Below the pieces are notes generated by a model that had not been told where the DNA came from, searched no databases, and saw only the letters and a list, made by a program, of their open reading frames with translations. Of a stretch of DNA of 29,900 nucleotides, positions 11,240 through 19,738 are shown piece after piece; position 1 is the stretch's first letter, and every line of letters begins with the position of its first letter. Source of the stretch: Rhodocyclaceae bacterium (GTDB taxonomy: Bacteria > Pseudomonadota > Gammaproteobacteria > Burkholderiales > Rhodocyclaceae); NCBI GenBank assembly GCA_030682595.1, contig JAUXNZ010000133.1, positions 1-29,900 on the forward strand, read 5' to 3'. The position numbers were made by a program, and so were the translations under genes.

Positions 11240-12742
11240 ATGAATTCTCCCGCGCATTTTCCTACTCATTTGCCTACATTGCCACGCCTGACTGTCACCG
11301 CCCATCCTGCCAAGGCTGCCCATACGCTCTACCTGCTGCCGGCCGGCAAGTTCCTGCCCGATGCCTTGCCCGACCTGGAGTTCTGGCAAAAAGTGCTCAA
11401 GCGCAAGGCCGTCAAGCCGGCGGAACTGGTCAAGACGCCGCTGGTCGCCGACCTGCCCATGGGCGGACGCGCGGCGCTGCTGATGATCGACCCCGTCGCC
11501 CAACGCTTCGACCGGCTGACCGCCTTGCGCAAGGCGCTGCTGCCGCTGCTCGAAGAGTCGCCCGAAACGCTGGCCCTGCTGCCGCTGGAAGTCAGCGCCG
11601 CGGCCGTGCAGGATGCGGTCTATGTCGCGCTGGTGAATGGCGTCCCCCTGCCGGCGCAAAAGAAGAAGCCGGCCAAGGCGCTGAAGGAGCTGGTGGTTGC
11701 CGGGCGCCGTGCCGCCAGCGCCGACTTTTCCTCGGCACAGGCGCTGGCCCGCGCCAACCTGCTGGCGCGCGAACTGACCGCGTTGCCGCCCAACCAGCTT
11801 GATCCGGCCCACTATCGCCAGCGGCTGCGCAGTCTGGCCAAGGCGAGCGGCTGGGGCATCGAGGAATTCGATTTCCGCCAGTTGAGGAAAATGGGTGCGG
11901 GCGCCTTTTGCGCGGTTGCCCAGGGCAGCAATGCAAATGGCAAGGGTGATGAGGGCGGCGCCGCCGCCATCGTCCGGCTGTCATGGCGGCCGAAAAAGCC
12001 GGTGCATGGCGTCAAGCCGCTGGCGCTGGTCGGCAAGGGCATCTGCTACGACACCGGCGGCCACAACCTCAAGCCGGCGAAATACATGGCCGGCATGCAC
12101 GAGGACATGAACGGCTCGGCCGTGGCGCTGGCGATCCTCGCCGCCGCGGCGGAACTCGAATTGCCCGTGGCCATCGACTGCTGGCTGGCCATCGCCAAGA
12201 ACCACATTTCGCCCGCCGCCTATGCGCAGGGCGACATCATCCGCGCGCTGAACGGCACCACCATCGAAGTCATCCACACCGATGCCGAAGGTCGCATGGT
12301 GCTGGCCGACACCCTGGCGCTGGCCGTCAAGCAAAAGCCGCAACTGCTGATCGACTTCGCCACCCTCACCGGCAGCATGCACACCGCCCTCGGCCAGCGT
12401 TACTCAGGCGTCTTCGCCAGCGACGCCACGCTCGCCGCCAAAGCCGTCGCGGCCGGCAGCGCCAGCGGCGAACGCGTCTGCGTCTTTCCGCAGGACGCCG
12501 ACTACGAAGCCGCGCTCGACTCGAAGGTCGCCGACATCAAGCAATGCACCCTCGAAGGCGACGCCGACCACATCCTCGCGGCGCGCTTCCTCGGCCGCTT
12601 CGTCGGCAAGACGCCCTGGCTGCACGTCGACCTGTCGGCATCGAGCTGCACCGGCGGGCTGGGCGCGGTCGGCACCGACCTCACCGGCTTCGGCGTCGCC
12701 TGGGGAATTGAACTGCTGCAAGACTGGGCGGGCGCAGGGTGA
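11240..12742 (+). CDS. M17 family leucyl aminopeptidase
   Basis: A cytoplasmic two-metal exopeptidase of the PepA type, 500 aa. The catalytic half carries LVGKGICYDTGGHNLKP (metal-binding Lys and Asp, catalytic Lys region), MHEDMNGSA (metal Asp), and HTDAEGRMVLADTLALA. This last is the M17 signature with its Asp, Glu and Arg, but with H for N and M for L against the usual NTDAEGRL. The N-terminal half is the less conserved macrodomain. Residues about 155-163 (GRRAASADF) are encoded by a copy of the dispersed repeat, near the junction of the two domains. It is transcribed away from thyA. The signature differences suggest a side branch of the family, so I give no gene symbol. Confidence 0.92.
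   Translation: MNSPAHFPTHLPTLPRLTVTAHPAKAAHTLYLLPAGKFLPDALPDLEFWQKVLKRKAVKPAELVKTPLVADLPMGGRAALLMIDPVAQRFDRLTALRKALLPLLEESPETLALLPLEVSAAAVQDAVYVALVNGVPLPAQKKKPAKALKELVVAGRRAASADFSSAQALARANLLARELTALPPNQLDPAHYRQRLRSLAKASGWGIEEFDFRQLRKMGAGAFCAVAQGSNANGKGDEGGAAAIVRLSWRPKKPVHGVKPLALVGKGICYDTGGHNLKPAKYMAGMHEDMNGSAVALAILAAAAELELPVAIDCWLAIAKNHISPAAYAQGDIIRALNGTTIEVIHTDAEGRMVLADTLALAVKQKPQLLIDFATLTGSMHTALGQRYSGVFASDATLAAKAVAAGSASGERVCVFPQDADYEAALDSKVADIKQCTLEGDADHILAARFLGRFVGKTPWLHVDLSASSCTGGLGAVGTDLTGFGVAWGIELLQDWAGAG
11706..11729 (+). repeat. 24-bp dispersed repeat inside the aminopeptidase gene
   Basis: Matches the consensus at 23 of 24 positions (G for C at position 6), in the sense direction and in frame, read RRAASADF. 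Confidence 0.8.
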
Positions 12743-12895
12743 CCCGGCCTTGCAATGAATGCGGGGGGAGGGGAGAATTCGGGGCATTTCATCCCGCCAG
12801 CGTCGCCCCGATTGCTGCTAGCCGCGAGGAAGATCGCGCCATGGGAACACTGCCCGCCGAGTCTGGTCCCCTTTAATTCTCTACGGAGCGTATTG

Positions 12896-13186
12896 ATGCG
12901 ACCATCTGAAGCCTGCCAGCAACACAAGGAAACTATCCATCAGATCGTCGGAAGAAACCGCGCCACCAATCCGCGTGTCTTTGGTTCGGTACTGCATGGC
13001 GAAGATACGGAGGGCAGTGATCTGGATCTGCTCGTCGATGCCGCCGAGCGGACAACGCTGTTCGATATCGTGATGATCGAACGCCAGTTGCATGAGGCGC
13101 TGGGTGTGAAGGTGGATGTCCATACACCCGAATCACTATCGAAGCGGTTTCGCAGTGTCGTACTGAGTGAAGCTGCGTCATTATGA
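12896..13186 (+). CDS. mntA: MntA-type minimal nucleotidyltransferase antitoxin
   Basis: A 96-aa MNT-fold protein. The motif GS-X10-DXD is complete: G30-S31, ten residues, D42-L-D44 in FGSVLHGEDTEGSDLDLLVD. In known MNT/HEPN systems this enzyme adds AMP to a tyrosine of the HEPN toxin and silences it. The start ATG at 12896 (MRPSEACQQHK) has CGGAG upstream; a longer frame back to 12755 has no homology. Its stop overlaps the start of the HEPN gene as ATGA, the standard arrangement for this pair. The 153 bp before it contain no other gene, only a degenerate piece of the dispersed repeat near 12791-12807. The pair looks less GC-rich than its neighbours, consistent with transfer. Confidence 0.9.
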   Translation: MRPSEACQQHKETIHQIVGRNRATNPRVFGSVLHGEDTEGSDLDLLVDAAERTTLFDIVMIERQLHEALGVKVDVHTPESLSKRFRSVVLSEAASL

Positions 13187-13578
13187 TTTACCGGCCAGCG
13201 AAGAACTTGCGGGTCAGTGATTTCCTTGCCGACATCCAGGAAGCGATCCAGTTGAGCGGAGCCTACACGACTGGCATGACGGCCGAGTTTGTGGCTGACA
13301 GTGTTGAGGCCCACAAGACACGCGATTCGGTAATCAAGAACCTGATAGATATCGGCGAAGCCGCCAACAACAACATGCAGTTGGCACCCGATATTGAGCA
13401 GCGTAACGCAACATTGTGGCTGCATCTGCGCGCTGGATACGATATGCGCATCAAGCTGACGCATGGCTATCGTAGCGTCAATGACCGGATTGTCTGGAAT
13501 ACCGCTGCCGACTACCTGCCAGAATTGGGCATGCACATTGTCGCGGAGCAGTTGCGTGATAGTCCAAGGGCATCATGA
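13183..13578 (+). CDS. hepT: HepT-type HEPN ribonuclease toxin
   Basis: A 131-aa HEPN (DUF86) protein with the intact motif RX4HXY: R89-IKLT-H94-G-Y96. In the family Arg and His form the RNase site and the Tyr is the AMPylation target of MntA. The preceding part (DSVIKNLIDIGEAANN) matches the helical core of HepT. With the upstream mntA it makes a complete type VII toxin-antitoxin module, the only complete and recognisable one in the window. Its TGA (13576-13578) sits inside an ATGAACA string that resembles the start of the downstream mshQ. Confidence 0.9.
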   Translation: MIYRPAKNLRVSDFLADIQEAIQLSGAYTTGMTAEFVADSVEAHKTRDSVIKNLIDIGEAANNNMQLAPDIEQRNATLWLHLRAGYDMRIKLTHGYRSVNDRIVWNTAADYLPELGMHIVAEQLRDSPRAS

Positions 13579-13837
13579 ACACAAAACCGTGGTCCCCGTT
13601 TTATCCCGTTTTAATCCCATGACAGATGAAATAACGCGGTGTGGATGGAACAGGCCATGAATCGCCGTCCCGCCAGCGCTGACTTTTGTAAGCGCCGAAC
13701 GAATTGATCTCAGGTGAAATCGCCATGAACAGAAAACCGTGGTCTGTCCCCGTTTTACGCTGTGTCCCCTATTTCTTCCTTCCTTCAAGTTTGACGCTAG
13801 CCCATTCCCCCATTCTTCGCCAACAGGTGAAACCGTC
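13575..13837 (+). repeat. Gap before mshQ with duplicated mshQ-start-like sequences and one 24-bp repeat
   Basis: No gene is supported here. A string ATGAACA-N-AAAACCGTGG occurs at 13575 and at 13725, and in the form ATGAACAAAAAACCATGG at the real mshQ start (13838). The 13725 copy also shares the upstream CAGGTGAAA with mshQ, matching about 28 of 32 positions across ribosome-binding site and start. Both upstream copies continue into tccccgtttta, a pattern often seen in proteobacterial spacers. Between them lies one copy of the 24-bp repeat (13664-13687, one mismatch). The upstream copies would encode only short peptides (MNTKPW and MNRKPW). Confidence 0.65.
13664..13687 (+). repeat. 24-bp dispersed repeat between hepT and mshQ
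   Basis: Matches 23 of 24 consensus positions (T for C in the middle), lying between the two duplicated mshQ-start-like strings. Confidence 0.85.
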
Positions 13838-16800
13838 ATGAACAAAAAACCATGGGCTATCTGCGGGTTACTCCCTGTTTTGCTGTGGATCGCTGGCGGG
13901 TTGCTGGTGCCCGCCTTCGCCCAGGTAACCTATCAGTCATCGTCTGCGGCCATTGGCGCCGATGGTACGTCACGTACCATTACGATCCCCCTCCCGGCGG
14001 GCACTACGGCGGGTAACCTGCTGATTGCGTCCATGTCGGTGCGCTGGTATCAGGCGACAGTGACCGCACCGGGCGGTTGGACGTTGCTGCTGGATAGCCA
14101 ACAATCTCAAGGGGCTGTGACTTGCGGTTCTGGCAGTACCGCGGGCATTCGGACACTCACGTATTACAAAACCGCTGTCGCCGGCGAAACTGCCCCAACT
14201 TTTGGTTATTCGTCAACCTGTAGCGATACCGGCTTTGCGGCGGCGGGAATGTTGCGGATTTCTGGCGCCGACCCCACCACGCCGATCATCACCTCGGCAC
14301 AGACCATCGGCGGTAGCAGCACCACCTCGCATTCTGCGCCCAGCATCAGCTCCGGAAGTGAAACCAACACTTTGCTGGTCACGGTGCATGCCTATGGCAG
14401 TTCGTACTCTTGGTCAACCGCCCCGACGGGGATGGTCGAACGTATCGATCAGCGCTCTTACGGCGCCGATAATGCGCTGGGATCCACATTGGGCGTATTC
14501 ACACAGTTCAGCGCCGCCGTCTGGACGACCGGCACCAAAACCGCGGTGGGGGCCGGTGGCGCGGATTACGGCCTGGGGCAAAGCATCCTGATCCGCTCGG
14601 TGCGACCGACTGTTACCGCCAGCACCGGAGCGTCGGTTAATGAGGGCAACTCCGACACAACCACATTGTCGTTCCCGATCAGCTTGAGCCAAGCGGCGGT
14701 CGGCGCGATCACGCTGCCTTATTCCTTGGGCGGCGGCACGGCGACCGGTGGGGCTTCCTGTACGACGGCCGGGGTCGATTACATCAACACCGCCTCGTCC
14801 ATCACGATCGCCGCAGGCGCCACATCGGGCACTATCAATGTCACGCTGTGCGGCGATACGACCTACGAGGCCAACGAAACCTTCACGCTGACACTCGGCA
14901 CACCCGTCAATGCGGTACTGGGCAGCCCCAGCGCGGCAACAGGCACCATCATCAACGACGATAGTCCCCCTACCCTCACCATCAGCAATAGCTCTTTGAG
15001 CGAAGGCAACACGACCGGCGCAAGTACCAACATGAACTTTACGGTCACGCTCAGTGCGGCGAGCGGCCTGCCCACGACGGTCAACTACGCAACAAGCGCC
15101 GGCACCGCGACGACGGGCACCACTTGTGTCGGTAACACTGACTTCCTGACCACCAGCGGTACGCTTACCATCAATGCCGGCGCGACGACAGGAACCATAG
15201 TTATCCCGATCTGCGGCGACACCACCATCGAAGCCGATGAAACCCTCACGTTGACGCTGTCCTCGCCCACCAACGCCACCCTCGGCACCCCGAGCAGCGC
15301 CACCGGTACGATTCTCAACGACGATTCGAATATCGTCATCACCTGCGTGACCAAAAACCCAAGTTCGTGCAGCAACAACACCAGTATTGGCAGTCGCGCC
15401 TGGAGCAACCCGACCAATGCCTATACCTCAAACAACAGCTATGCCAGCGCTGACAGCGGTAACAGAGATCGACAAACCAACTATTTGTATTGCACTGGCT
15501 ATAACTTCGCCGTGCCAAGCGGCAGCTCGCTGCTATCGATCGAACTGGGGGCTGAGCGCTACGCATCTAACGCCAACCGATTTAGCGACAACAGCATCCG
15601 GCTTATCAAAGGGGGAGTGATCCAAGCCTTCAATGCCGTTAACACCGGGTATTACCCGACCATCGACAACAACACGTCCGATTGGCACAGTTTTTCAGAG
15701 ACCGGCGGCTGGACCGTCGCCGAGATCAACGCCCCCAATTTCGGGGGAGCGTTTTCCGCCATCGGCAGAAACTTCGTTTATGTCGACCACCTGCCGATCA
15801 AGGTGTGTTACGGCACAAGCATAACTCCCCTGGTCAGCATTGCCGCGTCCGCGCCGATTTACGAGGGCAACACCGGCACGATAAACCTGAATTTCAACGT
15901 CACCCTCAATGCCGCCTCCGCGAGCAGTACTACCGTTCAGTACACCATTGGTGGTGGTGGGGGCGATACCGCCGTGGGCAGTGGCACGTGCTCAGGAACC
16001 ACGGATTTCATTAACATCGGCGGCACGCTGACCTTCGACGCAGGACAGACCAGCAAAACCATCCCTGTGCCGATTTGCGTTGACACCGCTTACGAGCCAG
16101 ACGAAACCTTTACCGTGACACTCACCAATCCGGTCGGTCTGGCTCTTAGCCCCCAGCGATCGGCGATCGGCACGATTCTGAATGACGACTCGGCTGGTGG
16201 TTTCATCATCAGCGTCGCCGACTTCAAAGCAGGCGCAGGGGTGACCGGCACCATTCAGGCCCCCGCTGGCTTGTCGATGTTCCAGGACGACATGCGCGCC
16301 ATCAAGTTCTACTATGTCGCCACCGCAGGCGGAACCTCGGGGACCATGAAAATGGATGCCTGGGAGGGTGCGACGAACGAGACCGCCTCCGTCGGCACGG
16401 TGGCTGGATCACAGGCCAGCGCCATCGAGGTTGATGTCTATTTCGACGCCAACGGTATCGGCCGCTTCGATCTCAATTACGACAACGTCGGCGCCCTCAC
16501 ACTCTATGCCTACTGGGACCCGAGTCTGGAAGATAGCCGCCCCCCCGATTCGCCGCCCTCGATCATCGGCAACGACCCCTTTGTGGTTTCGCCTTATCGC
16601 TTTGACCTCGATGCCAACGTCAGCGAATCGTCGGGCGGCTCGTCCTTTTCGGTGGCGGTAACCGCGCAGGCGATTTGTCCTGCTTCGGCATGGGGATATG
16701 GCTGCGCCGCTGGCACCTACACAAAGGCCACCAACTTTACAGGCGCCGCGGCGAGTGACGTCACGCTCAGCATGCAAGTCGCAGATCCCTTCCCGCTCGA

Positions 16801-18097
16801 CGGCAACAACCCCAACAACCCGAATTTATGGTGCAGCCCTGTGCCCAGCAATGTCAGCTGCTCATCAACCAGTGCCGCATCACCCTTGACGGTTCAGGCC
16901 GGTGCATTTGCGAACGGCAGCTACACGCTCGACGGAGCTCGCTGGAGCGACGTTGGTTTGGCAACACTGACCGCGACCAGCAACTATCTTGGTAGCGGCG
17001 CAGCCAGCAATCCGGGTGAAAGCATCCTGTTCTTCCCAATACGTTTTCGCGCCACTTACCATGATCCGGATGCTGACCCTGCCTCTTGGCCTGCTTACGG
17101 AGTAGCCACCCCAGCGGGTCCGGCAACAGCGGCGGCTCCTTACCCCTTCATCTATCTCGGTCAACCGGGAATCAGCCTCAGCCAGGTGATCGTGGCTGAA
17201 GTGGATGGCCCAAACAGCACCCCTGTCACCGCCAGCAACTATCGCCCTTCGATCTACACCGGAACTCTTGCCACCGTTCAGTTTTCACCGCGGAACAGTG
17301 CCGACAGCAGCGCCGTTCTGGTTTATAACGATGATGATTTCTCGGATCCGCCCATCAATAGTGCCGTGCCATCCTGTACCTGGGATAGCGGTGTCTGTAC
17401 CGTCGTCTCTCCCACCACATCGGCCGCCCTCAATCGCAACGCCCCGACACCGCCCGCCAACCCGCCTGCCCCCGTTGTCGTGGAGTTCATCGTTACGATC
17501 ACCGATAGTGAGGGAAAAGTAGCCCAATGTATCGGCGACCCACCCTCGGTGCCGGCCCCGACACTGCCGACTTGCGCAGGACCGGTGGGCAAGGTTTTCA
17601 CTGCAAATTACGGGCGGATCGAGGCGCGCTATGGCCGGCTGCGCCTGATCAACACCTATGGCTCGGAACTACTCGACTCGCGCGTTGAAGTACGTGCCGA
17701 ATACTGGGATGGCTCGCGGTGGACGACCAACACGCTGGACAAGGCAACGACGCTCAACAGCAACAGCGTGTTTGTCAGCAACGCAGGTACCCTTGCCCCT
17801 ACAGTGAAATCGATCACGCAATTCAGCAGTGGCGGGGGTGGCGTCGGCTTCATCACTTTCTACAAGACGTCCGCGGCAGGCAGTTTTGATATTGCGTATA
17901 ACCTCAACGCCAGCGGCAACGACACCTCATGCAATGCGGCACATGGCGGCACGGCCGCCAACTGGCCCTGGCTGAAAGGCCTCTGGGCAGCGCCGGCCAA
18001 TTGCGGCGGCGTGGCGGCCTGGGCCCAGGACCCCAATGCCCGTATTCGCCTCGGCTCCCCCAAGGCCCCCTACATCTACCTGCGCGAGCGCTACTGA
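13838..18097 (+). CDS. mshQ: MshQ-like MSHA pilus protein with Calx-beta domains and C-terminal DUF6701
   Basis: A 1419-aa exported protein. Residues 1-28 form a signal peptide (MNKKPW, hydrophobic stretch, AFA|Q). Three Calx-beta domains are visible at about 256-375, 378-496 and 663-786. Each runs from a VNEGN/LSEGN/IYEGN start to a GTI(I/L)NDDS end and has a T(Y/I)E-ADE calcium-site-like turn. Residues about 498-660 are a separate Cys-containing domain (LYCTGYNFAVPSGSSLLSIE). The last ~630 residues are the DUF6701 region typical of MshQ, with the characteristic GRLRLINTYGSELLDSRVEV. The start has AGGTGA 7 nt upstream. Calx-beta repeats suggest a calcium-stabilised surface stalk or tip role; that is inference. 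It lies upstream of mshC, whereas MSHA loci usually place it after mshP. Confidence 0.88.
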   Translation: MNKKPWAICGLLPVLLWIAGGLLVPAFAQVTYQSSSAAIGADGTSRTITIPLPAGTTAGNLLIASMSVRWYQATVTAPGGWTLLLDSQQSQGAVTCGSGSTAGIRTLTYYKTAVAGETAPTFGYSSTCSDTGFAAAGMLRISGADPTTPIITSAQTIGGSSTTSHSAPSISSGSETNTLLVTVHAYGSSYSWSTAPTGMVERIDQRSYGADNALGSTLGVFTQFSAAVWTTGTKTAVGAGGADYGLGQSILIRSVRPTVTASTGASVNEGNSDTTTLSFPISLSQAAVGAITLPYSLGGGTATGGASCTTAGVDYINTASSITIAAGATSGTINVTLCGDTTYEANETFTLTLGTPVNAVLGSPSAATGTIINDDSPPTLTISNSSLSEGNTTGASTNMNFTVTLSAASGLPTTVNYATSAGTATTGTTCVGNTDFLTTSGTLTINAGATTGTIVIPICGDTTIEADETLTLTLSSPTNATLGTPSSATGTILNDDSNIVITCVTKNPSSCSNNTSIGSRAWSNPTNAYTSNNSYASADSGNRDRQTNYLYCTGYNFAVPSGSSLLSIELGAERYASNANRFSDNSIRLIKGGVIQAFNAVNTGYYPTIDNNTSDWHSFSETGGWTVAEINAPNFGGAFSAIGRNFVYVDHLPIKVCYGTSITPLVSIAASAPIYEGNTGTINLNFNVTLNAASASSTTVQYTIGGGGGDTAVGSGTCSGTTDFINIGGTLTFDAGQTSKTIPVPICVDTAYEPDETFTVTLTNPVGLALSPQRSAIGTILNDDSAGGFIISVADFKAGAGVTGTIQAPAGLSMFQDDMRAIKFYYVATAGGTSGTMKMDAWEGATNETASVGTVAGSQASAIEVDVYFDANGIGRFDLNYDNVGALTLYAYWDPSLEDSRPPDSPPSIIGNDPFVVSPYRFDLDANVSESSGGSSFSVAVTAQAICPASAWGYGCAAGTYTKATNFTGAAASDVTLSMQVADPFPLDGNNPNNPNLWCSPVPSNVSCSSTSAASPLTVQAGAFANGSYTLDGARWSDVGLATLTATSNYLGSGAASNPGESILFFPIRFRATYHDPDADPASWPAYGVATPAGPATAAAPYPFIYLGQPGISLSQVIVAEVDGPNSTPVTASNYRPSIYTGTLATVQFSPRNSADSSAVLVYNDDDFSDPPINSAVPSCTWDSGVCTVVSPTTSAALNRNAPTPPANPPAPVVVEFIVTITDSEGKVAQCIGDPPSVPAPTLPTCAGPVGKVFTANYGRIEARYGRLRLINTYGSELLDSRVEVRAEYWDGSRWTTNTLDKATTLNSNSVFVSNAGTLAPTVKSITQFSSGGGGVGFITFYKTSAAGSFDIAYNLNASGNDTSCNAAHGGTAANWPWLKGLWAAPANCGGVAAWAQDPNARIRLGSPKAPYIYLRERY

Positions 18098-18333
18098 TGC
18101 CGTCGCGCCGTCCCGCCAGCGCCGACTTTTGCCATGAATTCTGGCCCGACGACGTGAGTCTGCTGGATAATCAGCGCTTCAACCACGCGCATGTCCATGG
18201 CCACCGACAAATCACCAACCTGTATCTGCTCGGCCTGGCTGTCGGGCACGGCGGGCGGCTGGTCACTTTCGACGAGAAAATCCCCTTGAGTGCGGTGCAT
18301 GGCGCAAACAGACAACATTTGCTGGTGGTCTGA
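18097..18333 (+). pseudogene. C-terminal remnant of a VapC-like PIN toxin
   Basis: A 78-aa frame whose ATG overlaps the mshQ stop (TGATG). Residues 15-60 match the end of PIN-domain toxins: FWPDDVSLLD, HGHRQITNLYLL, GHGGRLVTFD. A full VapC of this type is about 130-140 aa, so the N-terminal half with the first acidic active-site residues is missing. The usual TDAYLL is TNLYLL here (N41), losing another metal-binding Asp. The first 11 residues (MPSRRPASADF) are encoded by the dispersed repeat, not by PIN sequence. It is almost certainly inactive. It is bracketed by a perfect repeat copy (18107-18130) and an inverted, split copy (18333-18392). Confidence 0.75.
18107..18130 (+). repeat. 24-bp dispersed repeat, perfect copy
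   Basis: A consensus copy directly after the mshQ stop codon that supplies the start of the PIN remnant. Confidence 0.9.
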
Positions 18334-18392
18334 GTCGGCGCAGCCTCTGCGGGCCGCTTCCGGCCTGACGGCCTCCCTGCTGGCGGGACGGC
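18333..18392 (-). repeat. Split inverted copy of the 24-bp repeat
   Basis: agtcggcg (18333-18340) and ctggcgggacggc (18380-18392) are the two halves of the repeat on the opposite strand, separated by 39 bp of G/C-rich sequence. Together with 18107-18130 they bracket the PIN remnant as inverted repeats. Confidence 0.6.
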
Positions 18393-18408
18393 AACCTATA
18401 ATCGCCAA

Positions 18409-18831
18409 ATGAACCCGATGTCGCCACCCCTCGACTCACTGGACGCGCAGATTGTCGCTGTGCTGCGCGAGGCCTTCCCTGGCGTTGAGGCGGTGTATCG
18501 CTATGGTAGTTTTGGCGGCATGTATGAACGCCCCGACAGCGATATTGACCTTTCAGTACAGGGCCCCGCCAAGCTCGACTTTGCCACGCGGATGCGCCTG
18601 ATCGCCCTGCTGGAGGCGCGGACGGGCCGCAGGATCGATCTGAATGACATGCGCACCTTGCCCGTCACCCTGCGCGTGCAGATCGTCACTCAGGGGCGCC
18701 GCTTGTTTGCGGCCCATCCGGCCAGCGCCGAGGCCGACGACTCGCGTGTGCTTTCCGAGTATGCAGAACTCAACGAATTCCGCCGTCCGATCCTGGACGA
18801 CATTCGCGCTCGAGGTTCGATTTATGGATGA
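18409..18831 (+). CDS. MntA-type nucleotidyltransferase antitoxin (second copy)
   Basis: A 140-aa MNT-fold protein with a full GS-X10-DXD motif: G33-S34, then D45-I-D47 in YGSFGGMYERPDSDIDLSV. It is longer than the first MntA and of another subgroup. The C-terminal extension (LSEYAELNEFRRPILDDIRA) is typical of MntA proteins paired with a HepT starting MDEVLL. The HepT gene follows with an 8-nt overlap but is truncated, so this antitoxin appears to have lost its toxin. TATAAT occurs at 18397-18402, too close to the ATG for an ordinary leader and without a -35 box. Confidence 0.88.
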   Translation: MNPMSPPLDSLDAQIVAVLREAFPGVEAVYRYGSFGGMYERPDSDIDLSVQGPAKLDFATRMRLIALLEARTGRRIDLNDMRTLPVTLRVQIVTQGRRLFAAHPASAEADDSRVLSEYAELNEFRRPILDDIRARGSIYG

Positions 18832-18979
18832 GGTGCTATTAGGCAAGGCGGCCATCATCGAGCGCTGCCTCAAGCGCATTGCCGCGGAGTACATCGGCCA
18901 CGAAGCCGAACTGGGTCGCCATGTGCGCCCAGCATATCCTGCAAGAAGCGCTGCCGTGAGCGCTTCACTCAAACGATGA
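18824..18979 (+). pseudogene. Truncated HepT-like HEPN toxin
   Basis: The first ~30 residues (MDEVLLGKAAIIERCLKRIA) match the N-terminus of HepT proteins that accompany this MntA type. The full family length is about 130-145 aa, but this frame stops after 51. The tail (HVRPAYPARSAAVSASLKR) shows no HEPN features, and the RX4-6H active site is absent. Another frame in the tail (near 18920-18956, CAQHILQEAL) vaguely recalls a HEPN helix, so a frameshift plus a large internal deletion is possible. Its TGA overlaps the mshC start as ATGA, so it may survive only as a translational bridge. Confidence 0.75.
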
Positions 18980-19452
18980 GACCATTTGAGCAAGTGCCAG
19001 TACAACGCGGCTTCACCATGGTCGAGTTGATCGTGACAATGGTCATCATCGGCATCCTGGCCGTTGTGGTGCTGCCGCGCTTCGATTTGCTGCGCGGGTT
19101 TGACGAGATCGGGTATCGCGATCAGGTGAAGGCGACGCTGGAATATGCGCGGAAGTCGGCGGTGGCGCAGCGGCGCGATGTGCGCGTGACAATCGCCAGT
19201 AGTCTCTTGACGGTGGAGCGCCAGCAGCAAACGCCTGAAGGAGAGGGCGCTCCAGGCTGGCTGCCCCTCAATCTACCAGGCTCGAACTCACATGTCGCCC
19301 GTCCCCCGCCAGCCGGGGTCAGTCTCACGCCAGCGGACGCCGTCATCACATTTAACCCGCTTGGCAGGGCAAGTGGAGCGGCATTGGCATTTAGCGTGTC
19401 CGGCGGCGCCGGAACCATCACCGTCGAGGCGGAAACCGGTTATGTCCGCTGA
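18976..19452 (+). CDS. mshC: MSHA pseudopilin MshC-like
   Basis: A 158-aa type IV prepilin-like protein. The leader MRPFEQVPVQRG ends in the G-F cleavage site (after residue 12), followed by FTMVELIVTMVIIGILAVVV with Glu at +5 and one transmembrane helix. A short helix-rich segment (VKATLEYARKSAVAQRRDVR) and a beta-rich C-terminus follow, as in minor pseudopilins such as MshC and GspH. It is expected in the inner membrane and pilus, processed by PilD/MshB-type machinery. It overlaps the truncated HepT upstream by 4 nt and the 98-aa gene downstream by 11 nt. Assignment as MshC rests on size and on the position before mshD-O-P. Confidence 0.82.
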   Translation: MRPFEQVPVQRGFTMVELIVTMVIIGILAVVVLPRFDLLRGFDEIGYRDQVKATLEYARKSAVAQRRDVRVTIASSLLTVERQQQTPEGEGAPGWLPLNLPGSNSHVARPPPAGVSLTPADAVITFNPLGRASGAALAFSVSGGAGTITVEAETGYVR

Positions 19453-19738
19453 TCTCCCCCCCCTCTTCGAACGCCTCGCCGCCCGGTATGTCTGGTGGCA
19501 ATCTCCGCGCGAAGCCGCTTTGCAGCCGCGCCGGATCATTACGCGGGTCATGGAGCTGGGCGATTACGCCGACGTCGAGGCGCTTGATGATGCCGTGGGC
19601 GAGGTTGCCCTGCGCGATGCGCTGCTGCATGCCGAGGTCGGCGAGTTTTCGCCGCGCTCCTGGCACTATTGGCATTACCGGCTGGGGCTGGCGCGTCTGG
19701 GCGAAGTGCCGCCGCTGCCACAAAGGCGCTGCGAATGA
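19442..19738 (+). CDS. Small partner of the AbiEii-like nucleotidyltransferase
   Basis: A 98-aa soluble protein starting MSADLPPLFERLAARYVWWQ. It contains RIITRVMELGDYADVEALDD and ends in FSPRSWHYWHYRLGLARLG. Similar small proteins, resembling the DUF6922 group, typically precede a nucleotidyltransferase gene and may serve as the other half of a toxin-antitoxin pair. I recognise the pattern but not a proven function. It starts within mshC (11-nt overlap), and its TGA overlaps the next ATG as ATGA, so both neighbours are coupled to it. Confidence 0.7.
   Translation: MSADLPPLFERLAARYVWWQSPREAALQPRRIITRVMELGDYADVEALDDAVGEVALRDALLHAEVGEFSPRSWHYWHYRLGLARLGEVPPLPQRRCE

Noticed and set aside
11171..11812. 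N-terminal extension of thyA by about 214 codons
   Set aside because: It is antisense to the aminopeptidase gene, and standard ThyA length and homology begin at 11170.
12791..12807. Further copy of the 24-bp repeat before mntA
   Set aside because: Only the central tcccgccagcg matches well; it is too degenerate to count.
18397..18402. TATAAT just before the second mntA
   Set aside because: Only 6 nt from the ATG and no -35 box at the right distance, so it is unlikely to be its promoter.
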